Shown here: positions 9,153 through 19,336 of the stretch, in pieces
Numbering within the stretch: position 1 is the stretch's first letter
How the letters are laid out: each line of letters opens with the position of its first letter
Assembly (NCBI GenBank): GCA_903828785.1
Contig: CAIKNP010000009.1
Location: 1-64,000 of the forward strand
Direction: 5' to 3'
Source of the DNA: an uncultured Actinomycetes bacterium
Lineage (GTDB): Bacteria; Actinomycetota; Acidimicrobiia; Acidimicrobiales; RAAP-2
DNA: 64,000 nucleotides
Program-made: the position numbers and the translations under genes
The notes under the pieces: generated by a model
The model's database searches: none
Seen by the model: the letters and a program-made list of their open reading frames with translations, nothing else
Told to the model about the DNA's origin: nothing

Positions 9153-10667
9153 TTACTCTATAACCGACACCGCGGGCGAGGGTGCGGGCGAGGGTGCGCC
9201 TGCGCGCAAGGGGGCGTTCGGTAAAAAGAGACTGGGCACTATCCCCAAGACGCAGGCGCCGAAGGACCACCAAAAGGCCGAGCCGAAGGCCTGGGCGAGT
9301 TGCGCCAACTGCGTGGCGCTGGGCACACCCTGTCCGCTCTGCATCATCGCCCCCGCCGAGGCACCCAGGCGAGACTGAATTTGGGTGTCCAGCACGACGG
9401 CGAAAACGGCCACCGCGAAGGAACCTCCGATTTGTCGAAGGATGTTGGTCGCCGAGGTGGCCCGAGGCACCTGGGCGTAACTGAGGTTGCGGTACGAGGC
9501 GGCCACGACGGGCATCATGCAAAAACCCAGACCCACTCCCCGGACCAACAGCGCCAGGGCGAGCAGGACGTAGCTCGTCGTCGAAGTGACCATGGTGAAG
9601 AAGAAAGTGCCCAGCGCCATGACCACGGCTCCGCCGACCGCAATGCGTCGCGGTCCGTACTTGTCGGAGAGCGAACCAGCTAATCGCATGACACAGGCCG
9701 CGCCGATGCCCTGGGAAGCCATGAGGAGCCCCGTGCGCCAGGCCGGCTGTCCCCGGTCTACTTGGTAATAGAGGGGTAGGAGAAACATCGAACCGTAGAG
9801 GGTGGCCCCGGTCAAGGTGATGCCAATCGCCGAAACGGCGAAGGTGCGATCCTTAAACAGCCGCAGGTCCATCAGCGGTTCAACCGAGCGCATTGATTGC
9901 CACACGAAGCCGACCGTCAACAAGGTCCCGCCGATCAGACTGTCCCACACCTTGGCCCCGTGGAAGCCACCCTGCGCACCCACTTCACTCAGTCCGTAGA
10001 CCACGAGGCCCAGGCCGGGCGCGAGGAGGAGAAAGCCCATGAGGTCGAAGCGGTGGTCTCGGTCACTGGGCGACTTGGCCAAGAATGACTTGGAGAGTAT
10101 GAGGGCAATAATGCCTATAGGCACGTTCACGATGAAGATCCATCGCCAGGTGGTGTTCGAGATAATGAAGCCACCGAGGACCGGGCCGAGAATAGGTCCC
10201 AGCAGCGTGGGCACCCCGATAATGCCCATGACCTTACCCATGCGCTGGGGGCCGGCGGCGCGCGCCATGATGGACTGACCCACCGGCATAATCATGCCGC
10301 CACCCAGACCTTGCAGGATACGAAAGATAATGAGACTTTCGGCCGACCACGCACAAGCGCACAGGAGTGAACCAACGACGAAGAGCGTCAGGGAGATCAT
10401 GTACACCGATTTCGTTCCAATGCGGTGCATGGCCCAACCGGAGACGGGGATGACGATGGCCAGGGCCAAGAGATAGCCCGTCGTGACCCACTGGATGGTA
10501 CTCACCGAGGCGCTGAAGTCTACGCTCAAGCGGCGAAGCGCCACTGCGACGATGGTGGTGTCCAGAATCGCCATGATGGTTCCCAACACCACGACGATCG
10601 CCGCTTTGACGACCTCGGGTTCGAGTTTGTCAGTCGCGGAAGGGACCGTGGTCACGAGAAATCTCAC
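9153..10667 (-). CDS. MFS transporter, DHA2 (EmrB/QacA-like) family
   Basis: IMAILDTTIVAVALRRLSVDF...GYLLALAIVIPVSGW; about 14 TM pattern. Confidence 0.92.
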   Translation of the reverse strand: MRFLVTTVPSATDKLEPEVVKAAIVVVLGTIMAILDTTIVAVALRRLSVDFSASVSTIQWVTTGYLLALAIVIPVSGWAMHRIGTKSVYMISLTLFVVGSLLCACAWSAESLIIFRILQGLGGGMIMPVGQSIMARAAGPQRMGKVMGIIGVPTLLGPILGPVLGGFIISNTTWRWIFIVNVPIGIIALILSKSFLAKSPSDRDHRFDLMGFLLLAPGLGLVVYGLSEVGAQGGFHGAKVWDSLIGGTLLTVGFVWQSMRSVEPLMDLRLFKDRTFAVSAIGITLTGATLYGSMFLLPLYYQVDRGQPAWRTGLLMASQGIGAACVMRLAGSLSDKYGPRRIAVGGAVVMALGTFFFTMVTSTTSYVLLALALLVRGVGLGFCMMPVVAASYRNLSYAQVPRATSATNILRQIGGSFAVAVFAVVLDTQIQSRLGASAGAMMQSGQGVPSATQLAQLAQAFGSAFWWSFGACVLGIVPSLFLPNAPLRAGAPSPAPSPAVSVIE

Positions 10668-10709
10668 TTAGAACGTTTGCCCCAGCGTAATAGTGCGAAG
10701 ATAGTCAAC

Positions 10710-11294
10710 GTGCTCAGCCCCGACTTTGCCCTTCTCGGGGGTGCGCTCTCCATCGGTGGAGACCTCTCCTATATTCGCGACACCTTCGCGGGTCGATCAT
10801 TGCCTAATCGTGTTTCGTGGCTGCTCTGGGGCATTGCCACCACCCTGGTCGGCGTCGCCCAGATTCGTGAAGGAGTCCACCTGCAATGGATGCTCTCCCT
10901 AGGAATCGGTCTCGGCGATTTTGTCATCTTCGCCGCGTCCTTTCATCGTCGCCACGGCGTTTGGCAACTCAGTGGCTTCGACCTGGCCTGCGGCCTGGCC
11001 TCAGCCCTGGGCCTGCTCGTGTGGGCTCGCACGAATAACAACACGGTGGCCATCGTGGCCTTCATTAGTGCTGACGCGCTGGCCTGCATTCCCACCATTA
11101 CAAAATCGTGGAAGGCCCCACACACCGAAACCTTGTCGGCCTATCTCTGTACCATGCTGGCGGCCATCATCACCCTGATGAGTGCCACGCAGTGGACCTC
11201 GGGTGCGGTGGCTTTTGCACTGTGGATAGGCGCTATCAACGCGCTCTTCGTACTACTGGTCGCTCGTCAATACCGAAGCGTGCCACGGGTCTAG
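10710..11294 (+). CDS. Multi-pass membrane protein, PQ-loop/SemiSWEET-like pattern
   Basis: GTG start; two related halves: LPNRVSWLLWGIA and ISADALACIPTITKSWKAPHTETLSAYL. Confidence 0.6.
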   Translation: MLSPDFALLGGALSIGGDLSYIRDTFAGRSLPNRVSWLLWGIATTLVGVAQIREGVHLQWMLSLGIGLGDFVIFAASFHRRHGVWQLSGFDLACGLASALGLLVWARTNNNTVAIVAFISADALACIPTITKSWKAPHTETLSAYLCTMLAAIITLMSATQWTSGAVAFALWIGAINALFVLLVARQYRSVPRV

Positions 11295-11406
11295 CCAACC
11301 CGACGACGACGTCGCAGCCACGGAGCTCGCGCGGCGACCACACCCGGACTGCACGGCGCGGTGACGAAGATCGGTGGAAGACGAGAAGCCAGAGTGGCCG
11401 AAGCCA

Positions 11407-12015
11407 TCACCGGGCTCTTCGCGCCACGATCCAGTTGAAGTTCTGCACGCTGCCCCAAGGGGTGTGGTGCTGTTCTTGCTCGCTAGCGAGTACGTCGTAA
11501 CGAGGTCCGAGCGTTTGCGTGAGGTCCGAAATCGAGTATCGAACAACGGGAAGACCCGAACACTCCTGCGGACCGTCTTCGGCAAAAGCCCCCAGGATGA
11601 CGTGCGCCCCGAGTGCCAGTGCGGCGTTCATGGTTGCGAGGTAGGCCTCGCGATCTGCCGTTTCCAACATGAAATGAAACACCGCTCGATCGTGCCAGAC
11701 GTCAAACTGCTGGGGAGGTTCCCACCTTCGTATGTCCGCCGTGAAGAAGCGAACGTCACCCGCGAGGTCGTTACTTCGAAGCTGATCGAGCGCTCGAGCC
11801 GAGACGTCCAGCGCGCTGAGTTGCGTGTAGCCACTGCTCGCCAACGAAGGAATGAGTGTGGAGACACCGGCGCCGATATCAATAATGGCGTCATCGGAAC
11901 GAGCCACTGACTCAATGAGACGCAGTGACGTTCGGGGAGATTGCTGATACCAACTCACATCGGTTGGGTCTTTTATCGTATAGATAGTGTCCCAGTATTC
12001 GTCAGCGGTACTCAC
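11407..12015 (-). CDS. Class I SAM-dependent methyltransferase
   Basis: VSTADEYWDTIYTIKDPTDVSWYQQSP...DAIIDIGAGVSTLIPSLASSGY...DVWHDRAVFHFM; GTG start. Confidence 0.85.
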   Translation of the reverse strand: MSTADEYWDTIYTIKDPTDVSWYQQSPRTSLRLIESVARSDDAIIDIGAGVSTLIPSLASSGYTQLSALDVSARALDQLRSNDLAGDVRFFTADIRRWEPPQQFDVWHDRAVFHFMLETADREAYLATMNAALALGAHVILGAFAEDGPQECSGLPVVRYSISDLTQTLGPRYDVLASEQEQHHTPWGSVQNFNWIVARRAR

Positions 12016-12047
12016 GCAATCAGCGTATCGTCGGGACCAGGTCGAAA

Positions 12048-12644
12048 CTAAAGGGCGAGTCGACACAGAACATGCCGTCGCCCCACCCATTCGGGGAGCA
12101 GCGGGTGATCGAAATCGTCGGCGGGGTCGTGGGTCATGCCCACCTTTTCCATGACGCGCCTCGAGGGCGCGTTGGCACTGGTGGTGAAACTCACCACTTC
12201 GTTTCGAGGAAAGGCCACGTTTTCTCGGCCCCACGACAACGCCGCCCACGCAGCCTCAGTCGCCAAACCCTGATTCCACGACGACGCTGCCAGTCGCCAA
12301 CCGATTTCAATACAAGGTGTGAAGTGCGCCTCCCAGCGAGGTTGAGAAAATCCAAGAAAGCCAATGAAGCCGGCGTTCTCGCGACGCTCCACCGCCCAGA
12401 GGCCGTAACCCTGTCGCCACCCGTCGACAATTCGATCCATCAAGGCGTCCGATTCACTCCTGCTCAGAAGACTGGGAAAGTGCTCCATAACCCGAGGATC
12501 GCTGTTCATTTCAGCAAAGAGGGCACGATCCGCTTCGATCCATGGCCGCAGCCTCAATCGTTCGGTCTTCAGGACCGGAATGTCGCCCACGCCATTGACT
12601 GTACAAGAGCTGTTTCGCGTATTCCACCCTACGGCGCACGACAT
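12048..12644 (-). CDS. GNAT acetyltransferase, RimJ/RimL-like
   Basis: LKTERLRLRPW...EIGWRLAASSWNQGLATEAAWAAL...NAPSRRVMEKVGM. Confidence 0.86.
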   Translation of the reverse strand: MSCAVGWNTRNSSCTVNGVGDIPVLKTERLRLRPWIEADRALFAEMNSDPRVMEHFPSLLSRSESDALMDRIVDGWRQGYGLWAVERRENAGFIGFLGFSQPRWEAHFTPCIEIGWRLAASSWNQGLATEAAWAALSWGRENVAFPRNEVVSFTTSANAPSRRVMEKVGMTHDPADDFDHPLLPEWVGRRHVLCRLAL

Positions 12645-12689
12645 TGGTGTACCGTCAAATCTTTAAAACAAGACTTGGCATGAACATCT

Positions 12690-13010
12690 TCAGAAATGGA
12701 GGCCGACAACCAGAGAAAGCGCTTCATCCACGGCCCACATCTCCTCCACGCTGAGGCGACCAATCGCTTCACTGGTGCGCCTGACATCAGCGACGGCCAT
12801 CTGTTCAATAAGAACGCGCGTCGGCTAAGACTCAATTGTTACCTGGGGACGAAAGGTCGCGGGAAGGGCGCTCAGTGACGTTGGCGCCACGATGACTGTC
12901 GATAGAGGTGTGAGCACATCACTCTGAATAATCACGCCGAACCTTGGCCCTTGTTGTTCGTGGCTCGAGCGTGGAGGTGGCAGCAGCCGAACAACATCAC
13001 CCCTCGGCAC
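12690..13010 (-). pseudogene. MazF/PemK-like toxin interrupted by an in-frame TAG
   Basis: GTG start 13010: VPRGDVVRLLPPPRSSHEQQGPRFGVIIQSDVLTPLSTVIVAPTSLSALPATFRPQVTIES*PTRVLIEQMAVADVRRTSEAIGRLSVEEMWAVDEALSLVVGLHF*; the same frame continues MazF-like sequence after the TAG at 12825-12827. Confidence 0.82.
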
Positions 13011-13254
13011 CTTGGTTCTCCATGAACGCAGCGATCTGTTGCCTCTCGTGACGGTCCTGCTGATCAGCGGCGATGAGTTCGGCTTCGCGTCGAACCACCT
13101 CACGACGCCTCAAGCGCTCCGCAGCTCCTCGCAGTGCTTCACGGATAGCTTCGGATCTCGTGAGTTCCGCAGCCTCCAGTACTTGTAGATGGCGTTGAGA
13201 CTCGGCATCGAGTCGAAATGAAATCGATTGCGAGATACGGCCTGACGCAGTCAG
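12997..13254 (-). pseudogene. Ribbon-helix-helix (MazE/CopG-like) antitoxin; no ATG/GTG/TTG at the expected start
   Basis: Frame reads (CTG)LTASGRISQSISFRLDAESQRHLQVLEAAELTRSEAIREALRGAAERLRRREVVRREAELIAADQQDRHERQQIAAFMENQGAEG*; overlaps the toxin GTG. Confidence 0.65.
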
Positions 13255-13682
13255 TTTTCCAGGGAGAAGCGATAGACGTTGGTCTCGCGTTTCACGAACC
13301 CTATCGATTGATATAGGCCGTTAGCGGCCTCTCGAGAAGGTCGACTCGTCAAGTCAAGGGTGGTGGCGCCAGCGATCCGAGCGTACACCATTGCCTCCTC
13401 GATCAGTGCCCGGCCGATACCGCGAGCGCGAAAGGAGTCATCAACGACGACGTCTTCGATCCACGCTCGCACTCCCGTCAGGATGGGAAAGAGAGCGAGG
13501 GTGAGGGTGCCAACAATTTGACCGCTTTCCCGCGCCACCAAAAAAACATTGCTCGACGCCGTAACGATGTTGGCGAGACGCTCCATCGTGACGGTGGATG
13601 CACTCGGCGAGAGTTGGGGGGTGAGTCGCTGCATAGCCGCCAGGAGCTCGGGGGTCGCCTGCGTTAGTCGTTCAATGCTCAT
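13251..13682 (-). CDS. GNAT family N-acetyltransferase
   Basis: MSIERLTQATPELL...WIEDVVVDDSFRARGIGRALIEEAM...ANGLYQSIGFVKRETNVYRF. Confidence 0.85.
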   Translation of the reverse strand: MSIERLTQATPELLAAMQRLTPQLSPSASTVTMERLANIVTASSNVFLVARESGQIVGTLTLALFPILTGVRAWIEDVVVDDSFRARGIGRALIEEAMVYARIAGATTLDLTSRPSREAANGLYQSIGFVKRETNVYRFSLEN

Positions 13683-14355
13683 CGCTACCTCGCCATACGG
13701 GTCTACGAACGTCATCGTAAAAGACGGGGAAGGAGGAGTCGCGAATCGCCGCGAAGATTGCGGGCGACCAGCGCTCGGCGCCCAGGGTATTGGCCGGCAG
13801 GCTGTCCTGGGCGAACCAGCCCAGGTCGAGGGTTTCGTGGGGGTGCCCCGCGAGCGTGCCACCGACGGCGCGGCATAGGAAGATCAGCGAGTAGAGAGGA
13901 ATCCTCGACAGACCGAGTCGCATGCCGTCGAGCACTCCGATGAGGCGAACCACCTCGGCGTCGATTCCGGTCTCTTCTTTGACTTCCTTCACCACGACCT
14001 CGGGAGCGGAGTACCCAATATCCGCCCACCCCGTTGGGTAGAGCCAGACACCCGAATCGGAGCGCTGGATCATGAGAAGTTCATCGCGCTCATTAACCAA
14101 GATGGCCCCCACCGCTACTTTCGGCGTGACGTAACCGGCCGAACCACGTTCGGCCCCCTTCATCCATTCGGTGACGTAGGCCGGAGCGTCCAGGGCGTCC
14201 TCACCATCCGCACTGGCCTTGAGATCCGCGGCGACGGCCAGAATCTCTTCGTAGCGTTCACGTTCGTAGGGGCTCTCGGTAAACCCAATTCCCGTTCGGG
14301 CGAGACCCGACAGGGTTTCGGCCCACCGACGTAACTCCGCTTCCGAGGCACTCAT
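13672..14355 (-). CDS. NUDIX hydrolase with N-terminal helical NUDIX-associated domain
   Basis: YPTGWADIGYSAPEVVVKEVKEETGIDAEVVRLIGVLD Nudix box. Confidence 0.88.
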   Translation of the reverse strand: MSASEAELRRWAETLSGLARTGIGFTESPYERERYEEILAVAADLKASADGEDALDAPAYVTEWMKGAERGSAGYVTPKVAVGAILVNERDELLMIQRSDSGVWLYPTGWADIGYSAPEVVVKEVKEETGIDAEVVRLIGVLDGMRLGLSRIPLYSLIFLCRAVGGTLAGHPHETLDLGWFAQDSLPANTLGAERWSPAIFAAIRDSSFPVFYDDVRRPVWRGSDEH

Positions 14356-14374
14356 TCGTGATCGAGCTACCGAC

Positions 14375-15058
14375 TCACACCACGGTGACGGCGAGGACCT
14401 CGTCAAGGTCGCCGACGAGGCCGGTGTAGAAGGCGCCGAACTCACCGTAGAGGGTGGAGGCTTCATCAAAACGCATCGTGTAGACGCAGTCCTTAAGGTC
14501 GTCGGGACGAACACCAAAGAGGGTGACACCCCACTCCCAGTCGTCCAGGCCCGTCGAGCCGGTAACGACCTGAATAACGCGACCCTTAAAGTCACGCCCC
14601 GACTTCCCGTGATCGCGCATAAGCGCTTCGCGCTCTTCGAAGGGCAAGGCGAACCAGTTCTTCTCTTCACCACGGCGCTTGCTCATGGGGTAGAAACAGA
14701 AGGCCTTCATGTCCGACGGGGGCAAGACGGGGTAGAGGCGAGCATTTTGCAACTCCTCACTCATCCACGCTCCGTACTCGGAGACCTCGGTCACCGAGAC
14801 GTACGACTCCGAAACCTGCAGGCCCGAGGCTTGCACCTTTGACTGGAAGCGGCGCAAATCCCAGAGATCCTCGCCCAGCACCATGAAACACAGGTCGGCC
14901 TTGGCACCCATGATGGCGGCCGTTACTACTTGCACCTTGGCATCATGGGCGTCCGAAATCGCCTGGTGCAGCAGGTCTCTATCGACCTCGCCGCTCACGT
15001 GGCAAAAGAGGTGTAAGACGTTGACGCCCTTGGCGGGGGTCATAGGTGTAGTGGTCAT
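14375..15058 (-). CDS. hemQ: Coproheme decarboxylase / chlorite dismutase-like HemQ
   Basis: FCFYPMSKRRGEEKNWFALPFEEREALMRDHGKSGRDFKGRVIQVVTGSTGLDDWEWGVTLF. Confidence 0.93.
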   Translation of the reverse strand: MTTTPMTPAKGVNVLHLFCHVSGEVDRDLLHQAISDAHDAKVQVVTAAIMGAKADLCFMVLGEDLWDLRRFQSKVQASGLQVSESYVSVTEVSEYGAWMSEELQNARLYPVLPPSDMKAFCFYPMSKRRGEEKNWFALPFEEREALMRDHGKSGRDFKGRVIQVVTGSTGLDDWEWGVTLFGVRPDDLKDCVYTMRFDEASTLYGEFGAFYTGLVGDLDEVLAVTVV

Positions 15059-15098
15059 ACGTCCATGATACGAGGCGCGCGACGCCCGCCGCCCGAAA

Positions 15099-15137
15099 AG
15101 CACAAGGCCGCGGGAACGAGTCCCGCGGCCTTGTGCT
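15099..15137 (-). terminator. Rho-independent-like hairpin downstream of groEL
   Basis: Perfect 17-bp stem AGCACAAGGCCGCGGGA / TCCCGCGGCCTTGTGCT, 5-nt loop, short T run on the minus strand. Confidence 0.8.
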
Positions 15138-15154
15138 GATATCGAGAAAACGGC

Positions 15155-16828
<1,674 letters not shown>

Positions 16829-16855
16829 TTAGCAGTCTAGGGGTGAGAGTGCTAA
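16829..16855 (-). promoter_or_regulatory. CIRCE (HrcA operator) upstream of groEL
   Basis: TTAGCAGTC-N9-GAGTGCTAA; one mismatch to TTAGCACTC-N9-GAGTGCTAA. Confidence 0.9.
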
Positions 16856-16860
16856 CCGAG

Positions 16861-17136
16861 TCAGCCGCCGGCGACCGCGGGCACCAGTGACACGGTGGTG
16901 CCGGCGGTGAGTTCCGTGTCCAAACCATTGAGGAAACGCACGTCTTCGTCGGCGACAAAGACGTTGACGAAACGTCGCAAGGATCCCTTGTCGTCGAGAA
17001 CGCGAAAAGCGATACCGGGGTAGGCCGCGTCGACGGCGGCGATGGCCTCCCGCACGGTGCTGGCTTCAACTGGTACTTCGCCGGCGCCGCCCACGAGGAC
17101 GCGCAACTGACTAGGCAAACGGACAATCACACTCAT
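16861..17136 (-). CDS. MoaD/ThiS-family ubiquitin-like sulfur carrier protein
   Basis: 91 aa ending in Gly-Gly (PAVAGG); IVRLPSQLRVLVGGAGEVPVEASTVREAIAAVD...RFVNVFVADEDVRFLNGLDTELTAGTTVSLVPAVAGG. Confidence 0.88.
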   Translation of the reverse strand: MSVIVRLPSQLRVLVGGAGEVPVEASTVREAIAAVDAAYPGIAFRVLDDKGSLRRFVNVFVADEDVRFLNGLDTELTAGTTVSLVPAVAGG

Positions 17137-18383
17137 GAGGCACTCACTAACCGTAGGAAATTAAGGGCCTCCTCGGCATTCGCCAAGGAGGGGGTAATCG
17201 TGGCCGAGACCACGGCGGTGTCAACCACGGCGTCAAGGGTCTTGAGACCGTGGCCCGAAATAATCGCGACAATCGACTTATTCGGGTCGATAGTGCCACG
17301 TCGAATCATCTGGCGCAAGGAGGCGATAGTCACACCGCCGGCGGTTTCGGCGAACACGCCTTCGGTCTGGGCGAGCAAACCGATGCATTCGAGAATTTCT
17401 TCGTCGCTCACCGAGCCACAGTCACCACCCTTGGCCCGTAGGTTGTCGAGAACGTAGGGACCATCGGCCGGATTACCAATCGCCAGCGAACGAGCAATGG
17501 TGTTGGGCTTCTGGGGTGTCACGACCTCGGCGCCTTCGGCGAAGGCGGTGGCGATGGGCGAACAGCCCGTCGCCTGGGCCCCGAAGAGTACGGGGGCGGT
17601 CCCCGAAACGAGACCGAGTTCGATGAACTGATTGAAACCCTTGGCGACTTTGGTGAACTGGCTTCCCGAGGCCAGCGGTACCACGACCTGATCCGGCATC
17701 GTCCACCCCAGCTGCTCACAGATCTCAAAGGCCAAAGTCTTGGAGCCTTCGGCGTAGTAGGGACGGAGATTTACGTTGGCGAAGGCCCAGTCCGGGTGCT
17801 CGGCGACGAGTTCCACGCAGAGACGATTAACGTCGTCGTAGTTACCCTCAACGCCGAGGACCGTTCCCCCGAAGATAGCGGTCATGGCGATCTTGGACTT
17901 TTCAAGATCCGAGGGAATGATGGTCACACTGGGCCAACCGATGAAGGCGGCGTGCGCGGCTACCGAGGTCGCCAGATTTCCCGTCGAGGCGCAGGCGGCA
18001 GTGGTAAAACCCAGTCGCCGAGCGCTCGAGAGTGCGCAAGAAACCACGCGGTCCTTGAAGGAACCAGTGGGGTTTCGAGTGTCGTCCTTGAGCCAGAGTT
18101 CCTTAACGCCGAGGACCTCGGCGAGACGAGTGGCTCGTCGCAGCGGCGTCCAGCCGGCGCCCAGGTCCACGGGCTCGACGCCGGGATCGGGCAAAAGGGC
18201 GGCGTAGCGCCAAATTGAACTCGGGCCGGCTTCAATGCTCGCCCTCGTCACGACGCCCTTGGCCGCCTCGAGGTCGTAGTCAACCTCCAGCGGACCAAAA
18301 CAGAACTCGCAGGAGTACCGTGCCTCGGTGGGATAGGTCGCCCCGCACTCTCGACAGAGAAGACCGGTCGCAAAACTCGCCAT
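17133..18383 (-). CDS. thrC: Threonine synthase (PLP fold type II)
   Basis: N-terminal Cys-rich CRECGATYPTEARYSCEFC; DTRNPTGSFKDRVVSCALS PLP-Lys motif; CASTGNLATSVAAHAA. Confidence 0.9.
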   Translation of the reverse strand: MASFATGLLCRECGATYPTEARYSCEFCFGPLEVDYDLEAAKGVVTRASIEAGPSSIWRYAALLPDPGVEPVDLGAGWTPLRRATRLAEVLGVKELWLKDDTRNPTGSFKDRVVSCALSSARRLGFTTAACASTGNLATSVAAHAAFIGWPSVTIIPSDLEKSKIAMTAIFGGTVLGVEGNYDDVNRLCVELVAEHPDWAFANVNLRPYYAEGSKTLAFEICEQLGWTMPDQVVVPLASGSQFTKVAKGFNQFIELGLVSGTAPVLFGAQATGCSPIATAFAEGAEVVTPQKPNTIARSLAIGNPADGPYVLDNLRAKGGDCGSVSDEEILECIGLLAQTEGVFAETAGGVTIASLRQMIRRGTIDPNKSIVAIISGHGLKTLDAVVDTAVVSATITPSLANAEEALNFLRLVSAS

Positions 18384-18397
18384 ACTGCATTTCCCTT

Positions 18398-18498
18398 TCA
18401 TCGTTCGGGCTTTGGCACCTGGTGTGACAGGAATTCTCCTGGGGATCACACTGGTTGCCGCGACTTCAACGGGCCCGTCCCTCAGTCGCTCTGGATGA
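18398..18498 (-). ncRNA. SAM riboswitch (S-box, SAM-I-like) in the thrC leader
   Basis: Minus strand TCATCCAGAGCGACTGAGGGACGGGCCCGTTGAAGTCGCGGCAACCAGTGTGATCCCCAGGAGAATTCCTGTCACACCAGGTGCCAAAGCCCGAACGATGA: P1 TCATC/GATGA, P2 GCGACT/AGTCGC, GAGGGA..GGCCC..GAAG..CGGCAACC core, P3 GTGTGA/TCACAC. Confidence 0.9.
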
Positions 18499-18565
18499 CA
18501 CTTCTGGCTACAACTATAGCGGGCTTCGATTGGTCGCATTCATTCGCTTCCCCTACATTGGAGTC

Positions 18566-19336
18566 GTGCTCTCCCCCACCCCCTGGACCCTTTCCCCAGA
18601 GGAGCTTCGTCGAGGTGTGGAAATGCTCGGCGAACACCGCCAAAGCGTCGCGGTCATTATTCCCGCCAAGAACGAGGCGGCCACCATTGGATCCGTGCTG
18701 GATGCCGTACGGCAGCGATCGCATCTCGTTGACGAACTCGTCGTGGTCAACGACCATTCGGCGGATGACACAGCGACGGTGGCTGAGCACCACGGAGCGC
18801 GAGTCGTCAATCTCGATTCCGCTACGGGTAAAGGTGGTGCCCTGCTGGCGGGGCTGGCGGAAACGACCAGCGAACTCGTCGTCTTCTTGGACGCTGACGT
18901 CTTGAACACCACGCCGGATTACGTCCCCTTTTTGCTAGCCCCCCTCGTCCTACGCGAAGAGATTCAAATGGTCAAGGGGTACTACGTGCGCCCCCTGCAC
19001 GACATGCCCAGTGGCGGTGGTCGGGTCAATGAACTCACCGCTCGACCCATTCTTAGTCTGCTCTACCCGGGACTGGGAGAAATTAGACAACCACTCGCGG
19101 GCGAGACCGCCTTGCGGCGCAGTGTGCTCAACGAGATTGCCCTCGCCTCCGCCTACGGCATCGAAATTGCCCTATTGCTCGACACCGCGACACAGTCGGG
19201 AGTAAACGCCATCGCCCAGGTCGACCTCGGTGTTCGTCGTCATCGGAATCGACCGCTCGAGGAACTGAGTCCCATGGCCACCGATATTTTGCGTTTGGCG
19301 CTCACCCGATTCGGAGTACACCTTCCCGCGCACTAG
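18566..19336 (+). CDS. gpgS: Glucosyl-3-phosphoglycerate synthase-like GT2/GT81 glycosyltransferase
   Basis: VAVIIPAKNEAATIGSVLDAVRQ...VFLDADVLNTTPDYV...MVKGYYVRPLHDMPSGGGRVNELTARPILSLLYPGLGEIRQPLAGE; GTG start. Confidence 0.85.
   Translation: MLSPTPWTLSPEELRRGVEMLGEHRQSVAVIIPAKNEAATIGSVLDAVRQRSHLVDELVVVNDHSADDTATVAEHHGARVVNLDSATGKGGALLAGLAETTSELVVFLDADVLNTTPDYVPFLLAPLVLREEIQMVKGYYVRPLHDMPSGGGRVNELTARPILSLLYPGLGEIRQPLAGETALRRSVLNEIALASAYGIEIALLLDTATQSGVNAIAQVDLGVRRHRNRPLEELSPMATDILRLALTRFGVHLPAH

Noticed and set aside
13416-13480. Possible recoding/selenoprotein or readthrough explanations for odd stops in the 12.7-13.3 kb region
   Set aside because: TAG in mazF has no supporting structure that I could see; decay or sequence error is simpler.
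18384-18539. Upstream extension of thrC ORF (MRPIEARYSCSQKCHPERL...)
   Set aside because: This stretch is the riboswitch leader; the true start is ATG at 18383 next to the AAAGG site.
18455-18565. Upstream extension of gpgS ORF
   Set aside because: Would overlap the riboswitch aptamer; GTG 18566 is a better start.
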